Shown here one piece after another: positions 1 to 8,519 of a DNA stretch of 61,737 bases. Under the pieces are notes generated by a model, which saw only the letters and a list, made by a program, of their open reading frames with translations, did no database searches and was not told the origin of the DNA. A program made the position numbers and the translations under genes. The stretch covers positions 1 to 61,737 of the forward strand of contig CAIXBQ010000005.1 in assembly GCA_903917705.1 (NCBI GenBank), in the 5' to 3' direction. Positions within the stretch are counted from its first letter, which is position 1. Every line of letters starts with the position of its first letter. The stretch is from an uncultured Verrucomicrobia subdivision 3 bacterium (GTDB lineage: Bacteria; Verrucomicrobiota; Verrucomicrobiia; Limisphaerales; UBA11358).

Positions 1-2
1 CC

Positions 3-71
3 ACCGAGTCCAGCGCCGAAGCTTGGATCTACATCGCGATGATCCGAATTCAACTCCGCCGTCTGGCTTGA
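3..71 (+). mobile_element. C-terminal remnant of an IS5-like transposase (partial)
   Basis: Frame 3 is open from the window edge to a TGA at 69-71. It reads as a short tail ending IYIAMIRIQLRRLA, which resembles the C-terminus of IS5-family DDE transposases, where a helix ends in 'MIRLxLRRLA'. Only about 22 residues are visible, so no catalytic residue can be checked. The rest would lie upstream of this window. Family assignment is from pattern memory and is tentative. Confidence 0.4.
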
Positions 72-116
72 TTCCTCAGCTTTCATGCATTTTCAGACGC
101 GCTCTTAGGCTGCAAG

Positions 117-521
117 ATGACTCCACGCGAAAAATACGGCGACGATTTCATTTGCCAGCCTTTCACTTTGAAGAAGGCTGACGGCAGTGTTATTCATGCC
201 CATGACATTGTTGTGTGTATCGCTCCGAAGCAGGATGCAGCCAGCACGCTAGTTTATGCGTGGGAGGTTTTTCGAGAGCTTGCGCAGTGGGTTTGCACCG
301 AGTTTGCTAGTTGTCCGCCGAGCGAGACATATCGGGTTGTCGTTGCATGGAGTCGAAGCGTGCGCGAGCGACAAGGCCACATCGTCAAGATTTGGTGTGA
401 TCTTGCTGGCGTTCGCGAGGCAGCCAGTTTTGCCACGGTTGAGGATTGCGCCGCTCGTTTTGGTTCTGGTTGGTTACCATTTCAGAATTGGCAAAAAGAT
501 GTATTCACGATTGCAGCCTAA
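117..521 (+). CDS. hypothetical protein, 134 aa
   Basis: I do not recognise this protein. It is a compact soluble-looking sequence with no signal peptide, membrane segment or clear motif; three Trp and four Cys are scattered through it. It starts about 45 bases after the transposase remnant and points the same way. It is followed by repeat-like DNA, so it may be accessory cargo or an orphan next to an insertion sequence. Codon use looks less GC-biased at third positions than in neighbouring genes, which fits recent arrival but was not measured. Confidence 0.5.
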   Translation: MTPREKYGDDFICQPFTLKKADGSVIHAHDIVVCIAPKQDAASTLVYAWEVFRELAQWVCTEFASCPPSETYRVVVAWSRSVRERQGHIVKIWCDLAGVREAASFATVEDCAARFGSGWLPFQNWQKDVFTIAA

Positions 522-574
522 TATCATGATAGGCAGCAAAAATTCGGGTCCGGTTTAATCTTCCTTCGGACTTA

Positions 575-660
575 ATAGCGGCGGAGGGCCGCCACAGTCC
601 AAGACGCTGGCGCGTTGGCCGGACGCTTCCGAACCACGCGAAGTGGTGAACGCTCCCGGG
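575..660. repeat. GC-rich dispersed-repeat-like intergenic segment
   Basis: No gene is visible between 522 and 660. The right part is GC-rich with short complementary words such as GGCGGAGGGCCGCC and CCACGCGAAGTGG. It ends at the stop codon of the heptosyltransferase gene read from the other strand. It resembles the short dispersed repeats seen elsewhere in this window (for example 17683-17781). I cannot show copy number from one window. Confidence 0.3.
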
Positions 661-1968
661 TCAATCAGCGGCGGTCATGGGACTGACCGCCCCACCGGCT
701 GCCGCCGATAAAACGGCTGCCACGATGCGTTCAACCGAAATACCGTTCAGGCAGCGGAAATCAATCGGGCAGGCGCGGAGGAAGCACGGGGAACAGGGCG
801 CCGCGGATTTCAACAGGCGATGCCGCGGGTCGCCCGGCAGGCCCGGCCCGGTGAGTTCCGGCGACGTGCTGCCGAAGGGCACCACGACCGGCGTGCCGAG
901 CGCGGCGGCCACGTGCATCGGCCCGGTGTCGTTGGTGAGCAGCACGCGGCAGAGCTGGAGCAGCGCCATGAGCTCGCGCAGGGAGGTCTGGCCGGACAAA
1001 TTGCGAATTGCGAATGGCGAATTGCGAAGTTCTGATTCAATCCGCCCGCATAATTGCAAATCCCCTTTGCCGCCGAACAAAAGCCAGGTGCAATGGGTCT
1101 GCTGCTGGATTTCCTTCGCGGCGGCGATGAATTTTTCGACGGGCCAGCGTTTCGCGGGACCGTATTCCGCGCCGGGATTCAGGCCAAAAACCGGCCGGGT
1201 GAGGCCGGCCAGGCCAAATTTCTGCCGGGCGGCATCCGTTTCGTCCGGCCGGACCTGCAATTGCGGGGCCAGCGGTTCGGGATTCGCGCCGACCGCGGCG
1301 GCGAGATTCAGATATTCATGGATTTGATGCGCTGCCGGGGCAGGTTTTGAGTTTTGAGTTTTGAGCTTTGAGTGGTCAGCCATCAGCGACTTGATCTCGT
1401 CAACCGACCGCTTGCGCATTTTCACCGCGCCGGGACGCGAGGCGACGGCCTGGGTCAGGAAAAAGTTGCGCCACGGGCGCGCGTAGCCGATGCGCCGCGG
1501 AATGCCCGCCAGAAAAACTTCCAGCGCGGAACGCGGCGAATTGGGCAGGACCAGTGCGAGGTCAAATTTACCAGAAGACGCCGCCCCCTCCCCATGAACC
1601 TCAAGATGGGGGGACGAACACCTCACCCCGGCCCCATCGGCGCCGCCGCCGGAGGCAAGGGAACCGCCGCGGGCCGTACTCGCCGGATGACACGCAAACA
1701 ACGGCTCGCGGGGACGCTCGCCCCACCGGCGCAGTTTTTTGCCGATGACAAAAACGCTTTCATCCGCCGCAAAAGGAATGATTTCATCCACGGCCGGATG
1801 GTGCCGCCACAAATCTTTCAATTTTTCCGGGCAGAGCAGCGCGAGGTGCGCGCCGGGAAATTTTTCGCGCAGGCGCAGCAGCGCGGGCGTGGTCATCACG
1901 GCGTCGCCCAGCCAGTTCACGCCGCGAACAAGAATGCGGCGGGGCGGAGTCTGGAAGGCGACACTCAT
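661..1968 (-). CDS. waaF: lipopolysaccharide heptosyltransferase (GT9 family) with in-frame repeat insertions
   Basis: The product resembles ADP-heptose:LPS heptosyltransferase II, a cytoplasmic GT9 enzyme that adds heptose to the LPS inner core. The N-terminus has RILVRGVNWLGDAVMTTPAL, the usual opening of the family, and the C-terminus has LLTNDTGPMHVAAALGTP, the donor-binding region. I start at the ATG at 1968, one base after the stop of the upstream acyltransferase gene; a longer open frame upstream only reads into that gene. At 435 aa it is longer than the usual roughly 340-350. The excess comes from low-complexity or repeat-derived segments at 1571-1731, 1345-1372 and 998-1029, all preserving frame. 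It is the last gene of the lpxK-acyltransferase-heptosyltransferase operon. Exact acceptor and heptosyltransferase I versus II are uncertain. Confidence 0.82.
   Translation of the reverse strand: MSVAFQTPPRRILVRGVNWLGDAVMTTPALLRLREKFPGAHLALLCPEKLKDLWRHHPAVDEIIPFAADESVFVIGKKLRRWGERPREPLFACHPASTARGGSLASGGGADGAGVRCSSPHLEVHGEGAASSGKFDLALVLPNSPRSALEVFLAGIPRRIGYARPWRNFFLTQAVASRPGAVKMRKRSVDEIKSLMADHSKLKTQNSKPAPAAHQIHEYLNLAAAVGANPEPLAPQLQVRPDETDAARQKFGLAGLTRPVFGLNPGAEYGPAKRWPVEKFIAAAKEIQQQTHCTWLLFGGKGDLQLCGRIESELRNSPFAIRNLSGQTSLRELMALLQLCRVLLTNDTGPMHVAAALGTPVVVPFGSTSPELTGPGLPGDPRHRLLKSAAPCSPCFLRACPIDFRCLNGISVERIVAAVLSAAAGGAVSPMTAAD
998..1029. repeat. short tandem word repeat inside the heptosyltransferase gene
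   Basis: The plus strand shows the word AATTGCGA repeated (AATTGCGAATTGCGAATGG, then AATTGCGAA again). It lies inside the heptosyltransferase gene and encodes a loop rich in Arg, Asn and Ser between two conserved segments. The insertion keeps frame. It resembles slippage-derived microsatellite growth. Confidence 0.55.
1345..1372. repeat. TTTTGAG tandem repeat inside the heptosyltransferase gene
   Basis: Three and a half copies of a 7-8 base word (TTTTGAG) are read in the coding frame as a Lys/Thr/Gln/Ser-rich linker between the N- and C-terminal Rossmann domains. A related A/T-rich word occurs in the noncoding DNA at 4055-4130, so the word is not tied to this protein. Confidence 0.55.
1571..1731. 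repeat. about 160-bp repeat-like in-frame insertion in the heptosyltransferase gene
   Basis: In the protein a Gly/Ala/Ser/Arg-rich stretch of about 53 residues (with GERPREPLF and ASGGGADGAG) interrupts what should be a continuous segment between a KKLRR helix and the KFDLALVLPNS strand. The DNA resembles intergenic repeat material more than protein-coding sequence. I infer a dispersed repeat inserted in frame, leaving the gene apparently functional. Exact ends cannot be fixed without a comparison sequence. Confidence 0.5.
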
Positions 1969-1969
1969 T

Positions 1970-2839
1970 TCAATCCTTCCAGCGGCGGTGAACCCAGAAC
2001 CAGTTCGCGGGGTCACGGCGCACGGCGATTTCCAGCGCGCGGTTGACCTCGAGCATGATGTCGGCCGACGGCCGCGGCTGGCCGCCTTCGTGCGTCGATA
2101 TTTTTTCGCCGAGTTCCACGCGCCATCGGGCCGGGGCCACGCGATAGCAAATGGCGGAATATAGGTCGGCCTCGTAACGGAGCGCGAGCACAGCCGGCGC
2201 GAGGCCGGTGTTGCAGTCCCGGCCCAGAAACGGCGCGCGCAGCCCCCGGGAACTCTGGTCGGCGAGCAATCCGAGGATGACCCCGCCACGGTTCATCGCG
2301 GCGCGCAGCAGCGGCCCGTCCGCACGACGTTCAAAATACCGGCAGCCGCTCGTGCCCCGCAACGTTTGCATGAGGCGGTTGAGCGCGGGCTGGTTGAGGG
2401 CCCGGTAGGTGGTGGCGCACTGATAGTCCGCCCGGACATCGTGGAAGCGCGCATAAAGTTCGAAATTGCCGAAATGGCCGATGGCGACGACGACATTGCG
2501 CAGCGGCTCCGCGCCGTTTTTTTGCGGCAGGCGCCCGATGCCGGCGAACTCGACGTGCGGCTGCAGCTCCGCCGCCGTCATCGCGGAGGTCTTGATGGCG
2601 GACAGATAGTTTTCGCCGATCCGGCAGAAGTTTTCCCGGGCGATGGCCCGGATTGCCTCCGCCGTTTTTTCAGCGCCGAAACATTTCGTCAAATTGTCCA
2701 GCACCACGCGGCGGTGACGGCCGTCGAGGCGGCAGGCCAGCGCCCCCAGCGCGCGCCCCAGCCGGGCGACGAACCGCAGCGGCAACGCCTGAATCAGCGC
2801 GACGAACGCCCGGCCAACGAGATAAAGCAGCGCGTCCAT
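1970..2839 (-). CDS. lpxL: lysophospholipid/lipid A acyltransferase (LpxL/HtrB-like)
   Basis: A 289-aa LPLAT-superfamily enzyme predicted to transfer a secondary acyl chain to Kdo-lipid A at the inner membrane. An N-terminal hydrophobic stretch (LVGRAFVALIQALPLRF) would anchor it. The catalytic HX4(D/E) motif is seen as AIGHFGNFE, and the FLGRD segment fits the second acyltransferase block. I chose the ATG at 2839, one base after the lpxK stop codon; the longer open frame enters lpxK. Tight spacing on both sides (1 base each) supports one transcript with lpxK and the heptosyltransferase. Which acyl position it modifies cannot be told. Confidence 0.82.
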   Translation of the reverse strand: MDALLYLVGRAFVALIQALPLRFVARLGRALGALACRLDGRHRRVVLDNLTKCFGAEKTAEAIRAIARENFCRIGENYLSAIKTSAMTAAELQPHVEFAGIGRLPQKNGAEPLRNVVVAIGHFGNFELYARFHDVRADYQCATTYRALNQPALNRLMQTLRGTSGCRYFERRADGPLLRAAMNRGGVILGLLADQSSRGLRAPFLGRDCNTGLAPAVLALRYEADLYSAICYRVAPARWRVELGEKISTHEGGQPRPSADIMLEVNRALEIAVRRDPANWFWVHRRWKD

Positions 2840-2840
2840 A

Positions 2841-4016
2841 TCAGCGGAAACAGATTTTTCGGACGCAATCCTGAAAGTCGTTGGCGCCGGCGACAATCTT
2901 GATCTCGACGCGCATGAAATAGAACGAGAGGTCGCGCCGGTCAATCTTCGGGAACCGCACGGCGTCCTTCTGCGTGGTGACGATGATTTCCGCCTGCCGT
3001 TTTTTGGCGCGGTTGATGGCGTTGAGGATTTCCTGCTGGGTGAAGCGGTGATGGTCGGCGAAGCGCTTGGTGTAAACGAGTTCGCCGCCCAGCTTCACCA
3101 GGCTTTGCTCGAAACTTTCCGGCTGGGCGATGCCGCTCAAGGAGGCGACTTTTTTGCCGGCCAGCAACTCCAGCCCCTTGCGCTCACCGGTAAAAACATC
3201 CTCAAAATAAAGCGGCTGGTGCACGCATTCGATAACGGGGGCGGTGGGATTCAACCGGGCAATGCGCTCGCGCAGGGCGGCGGTCTGGCCGTCGCTCTTG
3301 GTGATGAAGATGGTGTGGGCGCGGGCCAGGTGCGACGGGGGCTCGCGCAACGTGCCGCGCGGCAGCAGATGCTCGTTGCCAAAGGGCTGCTGGCGGTCGA
3401 TCAGCACGACATCATGCCGGCGGCCGCGCAGATGCCAGTATTGGAAACCGTCGTCCAGCAGCAGCGTGTCGCAGCCAAATTTCTCAATCGCATAACGCCC
3501 GCTCTTCACGCGGTCCTTGTCCACCAGCACAACGACATCGCGCAAATTGGACGCAAGCATGTAGGGCTCATCGCCGGCGGTTTCAGAATCGAGCAGCAGC
3601 GATTTGCCGTCGGAGACGATGCGCGGCGGCGTCTGGTCTTCGCGCAACAGGATTTTATTCAGCAGTTTTTGATGCAGCGGGGTGGGTTTGGAGCGATAAC
3701 CGCGCGAAAGGATGGCCACATTGCGCCCGGCATCGCGGAGCTCGCGCGCGAATTTTTCCACAACCGGGGTTTTGCCGGTGCCGCCCACCGTGAGGTTGCC
3801 GATGGCAATGACCTGCACGCCCAGCGTCTTATCCCGCAGGATGCGGACGTTGTAAAGCCAGCGGCGCAGTTTGACAATGACCTGAAATACCTTCGAACCG
3901 CCGAACAGGGTCCCGCGCGTCAGCTTGGCCTTGAAATCATGACGCTCCTCGAACACGACTTCGAGGAAGAAAGTTTCAAGGGTTTCGGCCCAGGCACGGA
4001 ATTTTTCACGCATCAC
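2841..4016 (-). CDS. lpxK: tetraacyldisaccharide 4'-kinase
   Basis: LpxK phosphorylates the 4' position of the lipid A disaccharide precursor at the cytoplasmic face of the inner membrane. The Walker A P-loop is visible as [12 protein letters not shown] near residue 75, followed by the family segments ILSRGYRSK, a [14 protein letters not shown] region (seen as [11 protein letters not shown]) and a C-terminal FADHHRFT block. At 391 aa it is somewhat long for the family because of an N-terminal extension of about 30 residues ahead of the usual amphipathic start. It is the first gene of the three-gene lipid A/core operon on the minus strand. Presence of lpxK implies a conventional LPS outer membrane. 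Confidence 0.93.
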   Translation of the reverse strand: MMREKFRAWAETLETFFLEVVFEERHDFKAKLTRGTLFGGSKVFQVIVKLRRWLYNVRILRDKTLGVQVIAIGNLTVGGTGKTPVVEKFARELRDAGRNVAILSRGYRSKPTPLHQKLLNKILLREDQTPPRIVSDGKSLLLDSETAGDEPYMLASNLRDVVVLVDKDRVKSGRYAIEKFGCDTLLLDDGFQYWHLRGRRHDVVLIDRQQPFGNEHLLPRGTLREPPSHLARAHTIFITKSDGQTAALRERIARLNPTAPVIECVHQPLYFEDVFTGERKGLELLAGKKVASLSGIAQPESFEQSLVKLGGELVYTKRFADHHRFTQQEILNAINRAKKRQAEIIVTTQKDAVRFPKIDRRDLSFYFMRVEIKIVAGANDFQDCVRKICFR

Positions 4017-4064
4017 GGCTCAATGTGCCAAGTCTGGAGCGGGTTTTGAATTGTTAATTTTGAG

Positions 4065-4103
4065 TTTTTAGTTGCGAACCAAACTGCCGGCGCCAACTAA
4101 AAA
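4065..4103. repeat. A/T-rich hairpin between lpxK and the suf region
   Basis: TTTTTAGTTG at 4065-4074 is repeated inverted as CAACTAAAAA at 4094-4103, a 10-bp stem with a 19-base loop. Related A/T words (TTTTGAG, ACTCAAAAC) surround it through 4130. It may act as a transcription boundary after the gene at 4131, but there is no clean T-run. It belongs to the same word family as the in-gene repeat at 1345-1372. Confidence 0.5.
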
Positions 4104-4130
4104 TTAAAGACTCAAAACTAAAAATTGATT

Positions 4131-4619
4131 TCAGTAGCCGAGCTTGGCGACTTCCTGCTGCAGCGCGAGCTGAAATTCCTGCACGTCGGGAGCCGACGGT
4201 TTGTAGCCCGGCTGCTTGGGCACGACGCCGAGCCGGCCCGACTGATCCAAATACCAGTCGGCGGTCTGGCCGTCGCTGAAATTGACCTTGCCGCTGATGA
4301 TCGCCCCCGGCTTGGTGATTTGATCCACGCCCACGGAAACCTTTCCGCCGGCCGGGGCCAGCGGCGCCTGGTCGCCGAGCGCAGCCTGAACCGGGGCCAC
4401 GGCGGCCGCCGCCGGTTTAACCGCAGCGGGCGGCTCGACCACTTTCGGCGGCTCCGGGTCCTTGGGCGTCAGCTTCAAATCATCCACCAGGAAGCGCGCT
4501 TCCATGTAGGTGAGCTTGAGGCCGAAATCCGCCGCAAGCCGGCTCTGGATTTCCGAAAGTTTCGCGCCCTGCGCGATCCACACGCTCACGCGCTGCCGTT
4601 GTTCGTCGGTCAAATTCAT
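4131..4619 (-). CDS. conserved hypothetical protein downstream of sufC, 162 aa
   Basis: I do not recognise a named family. The N-terminal 50 residues look like a helical DNA-binding-like or adaptor domain (MNLTDEQRQRVSVWIAQG). A Pro/Ala/Val-rich linker follows at about residues 52-80. The C-terminal half is a small beta-rich region with a Gly- and Asp-containing strand (VSVGVDQITKPGAIISGKV) and YLDQSGRLGV. There is no signal peptide or membrane segment. It lies 13 bases after the sufC stop codon on the same strand and is probably transcribed with it, but nothing in the sequence links it to Fe-S assembly. Confidence 0.65.
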   Translation of the reverse strand: MNLTDEQRQRVSVWIAQGAKLSEIQSRLAADFGLKLTYMEARFLVDDLKLTPKDPEPPKVVEPPAAVKPAAAAVAPVQAALGDQAPLAPAGGKVSVGVDQITKPGAIISGKVNFSDGQTADWYLDQSGRLGVVPKQPGYKPSAPDVQEFQLALQQEVAKLGY

Positions 4620-4632
4620 GCCGCCAGTCTAA

Positions 4633-5394
4633 TCAAGTGTGCTTGATAAGCCAATCGTAACCCTTCGATTCCAATTCCAGCGCGAGCGACTTATCGCCGG
4701 ATTTCACGATGCGGCCATCGGCCATGACATGGACGAAATCCGGCACGATATAATTCAACAGCCGCTGGTAATGCGTGATGACCAGCTGCGCGGAATCAGC
4801 GCGACGCAATTTGTTCACGCCGCCGGAAACGATTTTCAGGGCGTCGATATCCAGGCCGGAATCCGTTTCATCGAGAATCGCCAGCCGGGGCTCCAGCACG
4901 GCCATCTGGAAAATTTCCGCGCGCTTCTTCTCGCCGCCGGAGAAACCCTCGTTGACCGAGCGCTTGAGCAAATCCTCGTTGAGGTCGAGCAGCTTGATTT
5001 TGTCTTTGACGAGATTGAGAAACTCGATCGCATCGTACTCCGGCAGGCCTTTGGACTTGCGGATCTCATTCAGCGCGGCCTTGAGAAAATAGGTGCTGTT
5101 CACGCCGGGAATTTCCACGGGATATTGGAACGCGAGAAACACGCCTTCGCGGGCACGCTCTTCGGGATCCAGCTCCAGCAAATCCTGACCGAGATATTTC
5201 ACCGTTCCTTCGGTCACGTCGTAGCCGTCGCGGCCGGCGAGGATGGCGGCGAGCGTGCTCTTGCCGCTGCCATTGAGCCCCATCAAGGCGTGGACTTCGC
5301 CCGGGTTGATCGTCAGGCTGAAGCCCTTGAGGATTTGTTTGTTCTCCACGCCGGCGTGGAGGTTTTTAATTTCAAGAATAGGTTGCTTGCTCAT
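4633..5394 (-). CDS. sufC: Fe-S cluster assembly ATPase SufC
   Basis: SufC is the cytoplasmic ABC-type ATPase of the SufBCD scaffold, which builds Fe-S clusters under oxidative stress or iron limitation. The 253-aa sequence has Walker A GLNGSGKST near residue 40, the ABC signature FSGGEKKR, and Walker B LAILDETDSGLD followed by the switch His in VITHYQR. Length is typical. It is separated from sufB by an inserted GxxExxY gene, so co-transcription with sufB would have to pass through that insert. No sufD or sufS is present in the window. Confidence 0.95.
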   Translation of the reverse strand: MSKQPILEIKNLHAGVENKQILKGFSLTINPGEVHALMGLNGSGKSTLAAILAGRDGYDVTEGTVKYLGQDLLELDPEERAREGVFLAFQYPVEIPGVNSTYFLKAALNEIRKSKGLPEYDAIEFLNLVKDKIKLLDLNEDLLKRSVNEGFSGGEKKRAEIFQMAVLEPRLAILDETDSGLDIDALKIVSGGVNKLRRADSAQLVITHYQRLLNYIVPDFVHVMADGRIVKSGDKSLALELESKGYDWLIKHT

Positions 5395-5409
5395 TTTTCT
5401 AAATTTTTA

Positions 5410-5882
5410 TTTTAACCACGGATGGACACGGATAAACACGGATTCAAAATCATAATACAACGCGCTCAAATTCCAACCGGGCATTTTTGAAATTCAAAAT
5501 CAAACCCACCCGCAATTTCGTGAGGCGGAGATAATTCATCAGCTGACCGCGCTCGTGATCAGTGATTTGGCCAATAACCTTCGTGTCCACTATTACCGAT
5601 CCAAACGCAATGAGGTCAGGAACAAATTCTCCGACTTCAACGCCGCGAAACAAAACTGGAAACCGCCGCTGCTGGTCGAACGCAATGCCGTTCTGTTTGA
5701 ACAAAACCGTCAGGGCATTTTCATAAATCTTCTCAGGCAACCCGTGTCCAATTTCATTCTGAACTTCAAATGCAAATCCAATAAGCTTCTCTGTTTCCGC
5801 CTTCAAAAGAAGTTTGGATCCACCACCGCGCCGCAAATCAGGTCTTTCATCCGGGTCCATCTGGGTCCATCCGTGGTTAAAA
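5410..5882. mobile_element. 473-bp inverted-repeat-bounded element carrying a GxxExxY gene
   Basis: The 17-base sequence TTTTAACCACGGATGGA at 5410-5426 recurs as its exact reverse complement at 5866-5882. On each side it continues into degenerate copies of a GGACxCGGAT word. These repeats precisely enclose one gene, on the minus strand, and fill the gap between sufB and sufC. The structure looks like a small mobile or repeat-dispersed unit. No transposase is inside, and I see no obvious target duplication. Confidence 0.6.
5450..5860 (-). CDS. GxxExxY family protein (PDDEXK-like)
   Basis: A 136-aa protein of the GxxExxY family (PDDEXK_3-type fold, function not established). The signature is visible as IGHGLPEKIYENAL (G..E..Y), followed by the nuclease-like core strand with VPDLIAFGSVIVDTKVI (D...D/E-x-K) and the tail LNYLR..KLRVGLILNF, here seen as MNYLRLTKLRVGLILNF. 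I start at the ATG at 5860, inside the right inverted repeat; a longer open frame runs on into sufB. The start codon thus sits in the repeat itself, a layout I associate with this family. It is inserted in the same direction as the suf genes. Confidence 0.75.
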   Translation of the reverse strand: MDPDERPDLRRGGGSKLLLKAETEKLIGFAFEVQNEIGHGLPEKIYENALTVLFKQNGIAFDQQRRFPVLFRGVEVGEFVPDLIAFGSVIVDTKVIGQITDHERGQLMNYLRLTKLRVGLILNFKNARLEFERVVL

Positions 5883-5885
5883 ATT

Positions 5886-7334
<1,449 letters not shown>

Positions 7335-7340
7335 CTAAAA

Positions 7341-7775
7341 TCAATCCTTATGGGCGCAATCCGCGCAAAGGCCGTGAATGGCCACCTCGTAACGCTCCGG
7401 TTTAAATCCGCGCGGCACGGCAACGCAGGGCAGTTCCGGCGGCAAGTCCACGTCAAAAACCGTCCCGCACCGGCGGCAGTGGAAATGACCATGCTCATGC
7501 ATATTCGGGCAGAAGCGCGTCGCGCCGCGATCCACCGTCACCTGCCGCGCCAGCCCGCATTTTACCAGAGCGTCGAGGCAGTTGTAAACGGTCGCATGGG
7601 AAATCTCCGGCATCTGCCGCTTGGCGCGGATGAAAACCTCCTCGGCAGTCGGATGGTCGCGCTTGTGCCGCAGCACGTCATAGACCTGCTGCCGCTGCGG
7701 CGTGAGGCGAAACCCGGTCGCGCCCAACTGTTCGGTCAGGTGCCGTTCGTCCTGCTGGTGGCTGCGGGCCTTCAT
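7341..7775 (-). CDS. Fur/PerR-family metal-dependent repressor
   Basis: A 144-aa Fur-superfamily regulator. The N-terminal winged helix contains FRLTPQRQQVYDVL and ISHATVYNCLDALVKCGL (recognition helix). The dimerisation domain has the regulatory His cluster HEHGHFHC and two CxxC structural-zinc motifs (CRRC and CADC). I start at the ATG at 7775; a longer open frame runs back through the operator. It heads the sufB-sufC transcript, and a perfect palindrome of PerR-box type lies 36 bases upstream. I infer that it represses itself and the suf genes. Whether it senses peroxide (PerR) or iron (Fur) cannot be settled from sequence alone. Confidence 0.88.
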   Translation of the reverse strand: MKARSHQQDERHLTEQLGATGFRLTPQRQQVYDVLRHKRDHPTAEEVFIRAKRQMPEISHATVYNCLDALVKCGLARQVTVDRGATRFCPNMHEHGHFHCRRCGTVFDVDLPPELPCVAVPRGFKPERYEVAIHGLCADCAHKD

Positions 7776-7811
7776 CGGGGGAAAATTACCGCACGGCGGG
7801 GCCAAGTCAAG

Positions 7812-7830
7812 ATTTAGAATAATTCTAAAT
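7812..7830. promoter_or_regulatory. PerR/Fur-type operator palindrome upstream of the suf operon
   Basis: ATTTAGAAT-A-ATTCTAAAT is a perfect 9-1-9 inverted repeat. Its core TTAGAATAATTCTAA matches the 7-1-7 form of PerR boxes (TTATAATnATTATAA) with G/C at one position of each arm. It lies 36 bases upstream of the regulator's ATG on the minus strand, where it would overlap or adjoin the promoter. It is also about 30 bases from the end of the methyltransferase gene on the other side. Confidence 0.75.
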
Positions 7831-7860
7831 GTTGGCCGGTGAACCAAGCGCCGCCGGGAA

Positions 7861-8445
7861 TCATTTCTGAAAAACGTGGACGCGAGCCGGCGGGATGTTC
7901 CACCAGATGATTTTGGAGGCGACCAACCGGAAGTCGTCCGCGCCCCGGCTGCGGTCCTGGCTGATATGGTAGCTGTATTGCACCCAACGGCCGCGCGGTT
8001 CGAGGACAGAACGGATTTTGGCGGCGAGCGCCTCCGCCTCCGCCGGCGGAAAATTCAGCAGGGGCAGGCTGGAGATCACCGCGCCCACGGATTTGACGGG
8101 GTGCGGCAGCCCGGCGAGCAGCGTGTCCAGATGCCAGGCGTCGCCGGTGATAATGCGGGCGAGCGGAAACCGCTTGCGAAGATGCTTGGCGAGAACCGGA
8201 TTGTTTTCGATGGCCACCAGCCGGTCTTCGCACAAGCCGCGCTTGAGGAGCGCGGCGGTGACGGCGCCGGTGCCGGGACCGAGTTCAAGGACAAAACTCT
8301 CGGGATCGCGCGGCAACCAGCGCGCCATGGCCGAGGCGAGCATGGGCGAACTTGGCGCGACCGCGCCGGTGCGCTGCGGATTGGCGAGCCATTCGCGCAG
8401 AAACAATGACGAGTCGGCCAACGCCGCAATAATTTTTCGTGCCAT
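7861..8445 (-). CDS. class I SAM-dependent methyltransferase, PmtA-like
   Basis: A 194-aa Rossmann-fold methyltransferase. Motif I is clear as LELGPGTGAVTAAL near residue 55, and the acidic end of strand 2 is VAIENNP. The N-terminal FLREWLANPQRTGAVAPSS and the later SSLPLLNFP resemble the phosphatidylethanolamine N-methyltransferase PmtA / rRNA-dimethylase-like group. A role in phospholipid head-group methylation is therefore possible. It is upstream of the PerR-type gene on the same strand, but the operator palindrome lies between them. Confidence 0.75.
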   Translation of the reverse strand: MARKIIAALADSSLFLREWLANPQRTGAVAPSSPMLASAMARWLPRDPESFVLELGPGTGAVTAALLKRGLCEDRLVAIENNPVLAKHLRKRFPLARIITGDAWHLDTLLAGLPHPVKSVGAVISSLPLLNFPPAEAEALAAKIRSVLEPRGRWVQYSYHISQDRSRGADDFRLVASKIIWWNIPPARVHVFQK

Positions 8446-8519
8446 GACAATCCGACGGAATCTGCCATCAAGGTTAATCCATCCGCTTATTTCTACGCCA
8501 CTGAAATTTCATTGATATT

